A stretch of DNA of 64,000 nt from the NCBI GenBank assembly GCA_963556495.2, contig OY747713.1, forward strand, positions 36,057,961-36,121,960, written 5' to 3'. Each line of letters begins with the position of its first letter. The first letter of the stretch is position 1. The translations under genes and the position numbers were made by a program. The notes below the pieces were generated by a model, which was not told where the DNA came from, ran no database searches, and worked only from the letters and a program-made list of their open reading frames with translations. This DNA comes from Valencia hispanica. Lineage: Eukaryota > Chordata > Actinopteri > Cyprinodontiformes > Valenciidae. Positions 58,101 through 64,000 of this stretch are shown one piece after another.

Positions 58101-58778
58101 GCTCAATTTACCTAGTCTTCCATGTACATTTAGTGTCAGTATCAGACTAGAGAAGGGGGTGAAATGGGTGTTGAAAATCATTTAAAACAGGTTTGCTGGG
58201 ATATAATTTCACTTTTAGTGGCAAACGTTGCTTCAGGTGTTTCTGTTCTAGGAATATGCTCTTTCTTGACATTTTTCTGAGGTAGTTCGCAGCCTCAATT
58301 TGATCATATTATTTTTTTTTTTGCTGACAGGCTGGGCAAAGCTGACTTACAAAGACATAGAATTCCGTGGATCTGACATTAGCTCTGAAGTGGTAAATTG
58401 CGTAGACCGCTGCCAGGAGAAGTGCACGGAGGACCCTAACTGCCAGTTCTACACCTACCACAATGGAAGCTTCTTTCACCCCGACCATCGGTAGAGTATC
58501 TAGTATTAAATCTGATTTAACACAGATAATGTCAAGGGAAATGTAATTGAACTGAGGTAATACACTGAAATAATCCAGATTCAACAATCAAAAATGTTTA
58601 TACTTCATAGTGACTCCCTTGGGTACAGCACTGATTTTTGTGTCTGTGCTGTAGGCACCGCTGTTATATGAAGAGAGTCATCACCATGGCAGCTCCTTCC
58701 GAAGTTAAGAAAATGGCTGATGTTGTGTCTGGCTTCACGTTGAGAAACTGTAAACGTACCAAAAAGTCTCAGGATTAA
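52124..58778 (+). CDS. Apple-domain secreted lectin gene B (kalliklectin-like)
   Basis: Nine plus-strand exons are seen: 52124-52184, 52294-52444, 52740-52849, 53158-53320, 55488-55606, 55692-55824, 55947-56053, 58331-58490 and 58655-58778. They total 1128 nt and 375 residues, unbroken. The signal peptide ([15 protein letters not shown]) is followed by four apple domains: [16 protein letters not shown] to [25 protein letters not shown] to [24 protein letters not shown] to THLCQIDE, and [16 protein letters not shown] to [10 protein letters not shown]. The chain ends KKSQD and a stop, with no protease domain. Exon sizes 110, 163, 133 and 107 equal those of gene A. Apple 2 lacks the last Cys. 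Apple 4 lacks the first Cys but has an extra one (VNCVDRC). Intron 4 holds a TTAA-flanked MITE and intron 7 a Tc1. The role is probably a secreted mucosal lectin, by family only. Confidence 0.88.
54075..54656. mobile_element. 582 bp TTAA-flanked MITE in intron 4 of gene B
   Basis: The left end is AGGGGGGGGTATTGTGC. The complement of the right end is AGGGGGGGTATTATGC. TTAA flanks both sides (54071-54074, 54657-54660). The interior is non-coding and partly GC-rich. TTAA duplication suggests piggyBac-type mobilisation. Its terminal sequence differs from the 25.4 kb element, so it is a different family. Confidence 0.75.
54661..55487. other. Rest of gene B intron 4, nothing recognised
   Basis: Open frames are present, but none resembles a protein and no apple exon is expected here by comparison with gene A. 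It could be an unclassified repeat. Confidence 0.4.
56295..57888 (-). mobile_element. Full-length Tc1-like transposon in intron 7 of gene B
   Basis: 1594 bp, bounded by TA on both sides (56293-56294 and 57889-57890). The left end CAGTGGCTTGCAAAAGTATT and the complement of the right end CAGTGGCTTCCAAAACTATT are nearly identical, and the similarity continues (CGGCCCCCTTGAACTTTTCC). Both ends and a full-length transposase are present, making this by far the best preserved Tc1 in the window. It is inserted opposite to gene B. Confidence 0.95.
56499..57518 (-). pseudogene. Tc1 transposase with two nonsense codons
   Basis: The reading frame of 340 codons starts [20 protein letters not shown]. The paired-like helix-turn-helix reads [17 protein letters not shown] and the GRP-type hook is [12 protein letters not shown]. 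The DDE triad is visible: Asp in [11 protein letters not shown], Asp in [11 protein letters not shown] and Glu in [16 protein letters not shown] replaces the Cys after IIMLWG (about 56929), and a second TGA replaces the Trp after FCKDE (56598-56600). There are no frameshifts, so inactivation is recent or the copy was mobilised in trans. Confidence 0.9.
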
Positions 58779-58893
58779 TCAATCTAAAGCTTTATTTGCA
58801 TGTGACAGAAATGTTATGTTAACTTCAAACAAATATTTGTTGAATTTTTTTGTGTGTTTTTGTGTATGCAAAAAAACAAAAATGAAACAATCC

Positions 58894-58899
58894 AATAAA
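58894..58899 (+). terminator. Polyadenylation signal of lectin gene B
   Basis: AATAAA, 116 nt after the stop codon of gene B. Confidence 0.7.
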
Positions 58900-59739
58900 A
58901 GTTATGCCTTTGATTTTGAAATGTTCTTCTTTTTTTTACAAAAGAACATTCAATGGGCCAGACATATTTTACACCGATCTCTACATTTGAAAGTGTCTCT
59001 GTCTCCTGAAAACAATCTGGAAAATAATTGTCCTGGAGTAGAACCCAACAGTTCAAAGTTGAGATTGCCATTCTGCTTTAACTAAAGCATAAACTATTTA
59101 CATCTCAGTTGATACTGTAAATGGTACATACTTGGAGAAGTAGTCTTGCAGATCTTTAGTGTCTTTAGTGTTAGATGGGGGATTAGAAAAGGTGAAGTTG
59201 CACATTTTCCACAGACTGCAAAAAGAAAAAGTATAAAAAATGTTGTAAAAAAATATGACCTTTTGGTCACCAAACTTTCAAATTATTTAGAAACATGATA
59301 TCCTGGAATAATAGCAGTCCAACAAAATGTTGCTTAATAAAAGGGAGTGTTTCTAAATTAAGAAAGATATATTGCATAAAGAAAAGAACTGAATAAATTT
59401 TTATATAACTTAAAATGGTTTCAGTAGGCTATGTGACCCTTAGAGGGTACAGTAAATCATGAGCTCCTGTTGATATTTTAATCTATTCAAATAAAACTTA
59501 ACTCTGTTTGTACTTTGTTGAAGCCCATTTTACGATTCCAGTCATGTTCTTTAGCTGGTTGACCTCGTCAGATATTTGTTCACCCAGGAACTTAGTGATG
59601 TATGTTTAATGATGTTGAAGAGTATGTGATCAAATATAAAATGAAGAAGTGAATCTTTAAAAAAGTTGAGTTAGATGAGCAAGCAAAGAGTACTGTAATC
59701 TGTCCAAAAAAGGTTGATGGTCAAGCTAAAGTTTGCCAA
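58900..59739. other. Intergenic, no gene claimed
   Basis: A minus-strand stretch near 59120-59220 starts after a good acceptor (CTTTTTGCAG) and reads MCNFTFSNPPSNTKDTKDLQ in one frame. It has no recognised relative and no partner exon, so it is not called. Confidence 0.35.
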
Positions 59740-60180
59740 GTAGAGATTGAAAACCATGTTTCAAAGAGTCATTGTAAATGTTGTTGCTATTTCTGGAAGG
59801 ATCTCGAGTAGCAGTCTTGCAACAAATATGAAGAGGCTTCTAACTGAAGACTGTTGCTGTATGATATTCTCATTACTGTCATGGCATGCTAACAGGTCAA
59901 TTTTTTGGCAGCAAAGACAATATTCCACAGTGGCATGTTCTGGATGACATCATTGGTTGTTTGCAAGCACTGCAAACCCACATCATTTGCTTTTGCCACT
60001 TCTCTTGAAGTCTCTGTCTGGTTGTATGTTTGGAAAGCCAGGCAGAGAGACATTGGAGTCAGTGATATGATCCTTGCCTAATATGGTTGATGGAAGAGAC
60101 GGTTTGTACTTCCTCCTTCTTTCTCTGTTCTTTGGTCCTGGTCTGCATCTATGAAGCCTCCTTTTCAAAACCTATGGGCT
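59740..60180 (-). mobile_element. Rex1-like LINE endonuclease fragment
   Basis: TTCTGGATGACATCATTGGT, TGTTTGCAAGCACTGCAAAC and GCCACTTCTCTTGAAGTCTC parallel the stretch at about 34780-34860 of the Rex1-like LINE in the same orientation. It is degraded, with no usable frame. Confidence 0.65.
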
Positions 60181-60238
60181 TTAGGCCTGCAGTTCAGGTG
60201 TTATTTAACTTTTGACATTTCTTATCTAGGGAAGCGTA

Positions 60239-60790
60239 TTGCTTTCACTTGAGAATTAAAAAGCAAGCTCTGTTTTTTTTTCTTAATTAACGAGAAGTTT
60301 AAAAAAGGCTCTTTTTTTCTGAATTAACGAAATAAGTTTTACAACAAAAAAATAAAATAACATACAGCTGTTTTTCTGAATTAGCCAGATAAACTGTTGG
60401 GGGTGGGCAGGTCACCAGTCTATCGCAGGACAATGCAGTGGACTGTCATATCCCGTTTGATGAGTTAATTCACTTTTACTTTGTTTTGGGATTGAGAAAC
60501 TGAGAAATACTCTTGTCTCTAGACAATGTAGATAGGATTATTAGGCCTATTAGTTGGTCAACTTTGCAAAGACAACTGAGGAATATGCGCCTGTTCAGGC
60601 GTACTTCTCCAATGGAATTTCTGCCCACATTTAATCTATTTATTTTTCTTTAATCTCTTTAATTCAGAGTAATTTTTTCCTTTTTGTAAAACTAATTTCG
60701 TTTATTCTGAAAAACAGAGCTTTTTTAATCGTTTTTCTTAAATGATCTCATTAATTCATAAAAACTGAGCTTTTTTTCAAGTGAATGCAA
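60239..60790. mobile_element. 552 bp TA-flanked inverted-repeat element (MITE)
   Basis: The left end is TTGCTTTCACTTGAGAATTA. The complement of the right end is TTGCATTCACTTGAAAAAAA. TA lies on both sides (60237-60238, 60791-60792). Further inward, AAGCAAGCTCTG and AAGCTCAGTTTTT and several CTGAATTAACGA-type motifs are also complementary. It is a non-coding Tc1/mariner-type MITE, judging by the TA duplication. Confidence 0.65.
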
Positions 60791-60792
60791 TA

Positions 60793-61674
60793 TCCTAACT
60801 CTCCAAACATGCAATGCCACAGCCAGAAAATAGTAACAGATAGAACAAATCTGAACTAACGTAACCAAGTTATTCCCATGCTGCCACCATGAATGGCCCA
60901 ATTCTAGTTCATAGTTGGTGTTCTGTGTGGCAGACAGATAGCTACTTTAAAAAGATACTATTGTAACAAACAGTCAATATCTGCAATTTTTTTTTTTTTA
61001 AGGAAAAAGGATGCTTTACCTTTCCAAAATAACACACCTTTCAGATGTTTAAAGAAACAAATAGGTTGTAGATATATAAAAATAAGATTTATTTCAATCA
61101 AATCACTTGACCTGCAATTGAATGAACACAGAATTTGGAGGTGAGGATAATGAAAAGCTACTGGGAGGGTTGATGAGTGGGCTCAGAACCAGTAACTTCA
61201 CCTATATAAAATATGAATCTAAAGCAATAAAGAGAACAACACACAAGAAAGAACAAAAGATGTCAAACGAAAGGAATGAGTTCATACAGAACACAAAAGT
61301 AACAATTTCATTAATCAACAACCCGAAAGGAAACAAACCTAAAACCAAGTAAGAAGCAAAAACACAATCACCCATGTATCATTAGAAAAAGTGATCATCC
61401 ACAATGTGTTTGTTTTCCTAAAAATTTGTTCAGCACAAAGATAAGATCTTAACTAAATCTTCATGTATGCCTTTCATAAAACAGTACAATTTAATGATGA
61501 GAAGTGTTGAAAAGGACCAAAAGGCAGCGAGGAGGAGGGCAAAATAATTGTAATTTATTTAGTTATTCAGTAACTTCTTCCTGTCTGGGATGGACTACTG
61601 ACCTGTCCAGTCTGTGCCCAGTCTCTCATCAAGTGCCTGCCACAAAAACAAACCCGCCCACCCACCTCCCTGCC
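60793..61674. other. Upstream of lectin gene C, no gene recognised
   Basis: AT-rich DNA with an A-rich open frame near 61122-61352 that has no recognisable domain. It is treated as non-coding. Confidence 0.4.
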
Positions 61675-61735
61675 ATGTCATGTCATCATGTCCAGTTAAA
61701 TTAGATAACAGATGTCAATGTGACCAATTCAATAT
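61675..61735 (+). promoter_or_regulatory. Upstream block of gene C shared with gene B (distal)
   Basis: ATGTCATGTCATCATGT at 61675-61691 and GTCAATGTGACC follow the same order and spacing as at 51775-51820, about 354 nt before the gene C start. Confidence 0.45.
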
Positions 61736-61944
61736 GAGACATTGTATTGCTGTTTTTTGTCTAAATCTGTTAAAAATGTAGAGTTTCTGAACACATGACA
61801 ATTATTACATGTATTAGACACACAAACTTTGTTTCAGGTTTAAACATGATTGCGTAACATTAGTTTACATTCTGGCATTAACTGTACTATTAAAACCACA
61901 AGGGAATGTTTTGTACCTCTTCAATTAACAAGAGATTGCAGAGG

Positions 61945-61978
61945 TTTGCAGAATTGCCCTTTGCCCTAACTGTATTTA
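61945..61978 (+). promoter_or_regulatory. Core promoter of lectin gene C
   Basis: GAATTGCCCTTTGCCC followed by TAACTGTATTTA, with the TATA-like TGTATTTA at 61971-61978. It is nearly the same as in gene B. Confidence 0.55.
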
Positions 61979-62044
61979 ACCTTTTATTTTTCCATTACAT
62001 GCGTTCATCAGTCTAGTACCACTGAGGAGTGTCAGCTGTACAAT

Positions 62045-63746
62045 ATGATTAGCTATTTTTTAGCATACCTGCTGTTGTTAAGCCACCGTTCCTTCTGTCA
62101 AGGTAATACACTGTGCTTTTAGTATATTACGATGACATTGCTGACACATATGTGACAGCACATGAATGTACATTTCTTTATATTTGTGTGCTACTTCCTT
62201 TTGTAAATGTAAGTATCTTTTTCAAATTCCATAGAATGTATTCCAGGATTTTTGGACAATGTGGACTTTCCTGGATCAGACCTAAGATTTTTGTTCTCTC
62301 CATCTGTGGAGCACTGTCAGCAGCTGTGTACCCAGGACGCTTCATGCCTCTTCTTCAGCTTCAGTCGGTCTGACAGACCCACAGGGTATGAGAAAGGGAT
62401 ACCAAAAACAAAGAATTGCATAGATTTGTTTTTAAGTACAATTGTCTTGTGTGTATTTGCAGATATTCAGAATATTACTTTTTATCACTATTTTCCAGTA
62501 TTTTACATATTGCACAATTATCATTGGTATTTGTCTTTTATATTGTTTGTTATTCGCTATGACTAGGGTGAACACTACACCCATACCTAATTATCATACC
62601 ATACCATCATAACATATTTTGTCCATAGCAGCATTTTTATACACTGAAAACAATGACCAACTGCATAAAACAAGTGTTTTAATTCTGGCATGGTAATATA
62701 AATAACATAACCAGTAACTCCTATATCCCAGTTATCCATTTAATTTACATGCTTTAAAACAGAAAGAGGTTTATGCTTATTTAATAACATCCCTTTTTAG
62801 TGCTAATTTCTATTTTTCCATATTAAAACCTCTAATTATTGCATCCTCTAATTATATTGTATACTGTACACCAAGGTATACAGCGAAATACATATTTCAA
62901 TGTGTCACAGGCTATTGTAAGATGAAGAAACATGTGGGGGTTTTATCAGTGAAATTATAAATTTTATTAGCAGGATAAATGAATGCCAGCGTTGTCGACC
63001 AGGTTGTTTTAAATCCATATCACTTTCAGAAATTAGCAAACAATAAATATTTTTTTCTTGTTTTTCAGGGGGGGGGGGGGGGGTTGTTTGTTTTTTGTAA
63101 TTTCTGACTTTGCTGTAATTTTGTTGTGTGTTACCAGTTTTGCATTTCAGATAAACTTTTACCATTTTCATTTTGCCATCAGATTTACTTAAGTATTAAA
63201 AGATAGATTTAAGATTTAAGGCTTGGATTTGAAAGTCCCGTTCAATTTCCCATTGTGCAATTGACATTTCTATGAAATACCAATTCATGGATTTCTTTTG
63301 TTTCTATATTTCTTATATCAATTATGTTCGTTTTTTCAGTTGTGATGATGAACATAGATTACTTTCTTTCAGGTAGTTCAACACCATTGTCTATGAATGC
63401 CAAAATATGAAGACATGTCTCTACTTAAGTGGCTCCAAACACTATAAATCATTCAACAGTTAAATAATAAAGTCATAGTATGCATTAAATGATTGTTTAA
63501 AGCCCCATTATTAGGCTGATAGAGGACATTAAAAGGCTGAATATCCAGACTCAGAGCTCTGATTTTATAGAGTTTTTACAATAGGAATCCACCAACATCG
63601 CATTGTGAGTAAAATATTTAATCTCCATGTTTTCAGGAACTTCCAATGCTACCTTAAATCAAGTTCTTCTGGAATACCTGAATCTCAAATTCCACTACAG
63701 GGTGTTACTTCAGGTTACTCTCAGAGACCTTGCAATCCGGATCCAA
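62045..63746 (+). CDS. Apple-domain secreted lectin gene C, 5' part only
   Basis: Three exons are visible: 62045-62102 (signal peptide MISYFLAYLLLLSHRSFC), 62235-62385 and 63637-63746, all with good splice sites and in phase. They encode apple domain 1: [36 protein letters not shown], then [30 protein letters not shown]. The first and last Cys and the inner four are all present. Sizes 151 and 110 equal exons 2 and 3 of gene B, its closest relative. Exon 4 was not found before the window ends at 64000, so the gene continues to the right, and its intactness beyond apple 1 is unknown. Confidence 0.85.
63068..63083. repeat. (G)16 homopolymer in gene C intron 2
   Basis: Sixteen consecutive G. This is a possible sequencing or assembly weak point. 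Confidence 0.9.
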
Positions 63747-64000
63747 GTAGGTTTACACAAATTCTTACAGCTGTTCATTGAATCAGCTATTGTATTAAAA
63801 ATGATACAATCAAAAATGAATATGTTTTATGATATGTGTGTTTTAGATAAATTTATATTGACATGATTACACATAATTTTCATTGATCATGGACAGAACT
63901 GTCAGTACCAAACAGCCAAAAAAGTTCCTCTTCCTGTGTTTTATTTGGCGAAAACTACCCATGCTTACAACAATTTCATGACGTTTCCTGAGATATTTTC

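Noticed and set aside
59120..59220. Minus-strand exon-like stretch with a good acceptor and MCNFTFSNPPSNTKD
   Set aside because: No donor or partner exon could be paired and no family is recognised.
58780..64000. Search for a trypsin-like protease exon (GDSGGP, His and Asp motifs) belonging to the apple-domain genes
   Set aside because: None was seen anywhere in 30-64 kb, and genes A and B end in stop codons after apple 4.
1..64000. CRISPR arrays, operons, tRNA and rRNA genes
   Set aside because: None is recognisable. Gene structure is eukaryotic with introns, and no tRNA cloverleaf or rRNA segment stood out by eye.

Overview
The window is teleost fish nuclear DNA. It has spliced vertebrate genes with GT-AG introns, an AT-rich background, microsatellites, and many fish-type transposons: Tc1-like elements, a Harbinger element, L2-like and Rex1-like LINEs, and small elements with terminal inverted repeats. 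The species cannot be named from the sequence. No bacterial, viral or CRISPR features are seen.

Left part (1-25 kb). Two developmental regulators sit in mostly non-coding DNA. A zbtb8b orthologue (BTB plus C2H2 zinc fingers) lies on the minus strand at 2384-4368. Its last exon or exons fall outside the window, and a non-coding first exon and a compact promoter lie just upstream. heyl (Hey-family bHLH-Orange repressor, Notch pathway) lies on the plus strand at 19795-22858 with five coding exons, 329 residues, complete. Between and around them are decayed Tc1 elements, LINE tails and long stretches with no recognisable gene.

Middle part (25-46 kb). This is a graveyard of nested mobile elements. 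It holds an L2-like LINE fragment split by a TTAA-flanked 930 bp element, a truncated Harbinger element with both of its genes damaged, a Rex1-like LINE abutting an L2-like LINE, a 1.2 kb GC-rich retroposon with a 17 bp target duplication, a 478 bp inverted-repeat element, and a 1.7 kb element whose interior is a roughly 0.9 kb palindrome built of TAAATATTTA units. A fragment of a repeat-associated gene follows.

Right part (30-64 kb). This is a cluster of four paralogous apple (PAN) domain genes. D (30551-32274, minus) is cut short after two apple domains. A (47624-49923, minus) is complete with 367 residues. B (52124-58778, plus) is complete with 375 residues. C (62045 onward, plus) runs off the right edge. 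A and B each encode a signal peptide plus four apple domains and then stop, with no serine protease domain. That is the architecture of fish kalliklectins (flathead-lectin type skin-mucus lectins related to plasma kallikrein and factor XI heavy chains). Exon sizes and phases are nearly identical among copies. The minus-strand pair (A, D) and plus-strand pair (B, C) form two subgroups, and B and C share promoter sequence. The likely shared role is secreted carbohydrate binding in mucosal or plasma defence, inferred from the family only.
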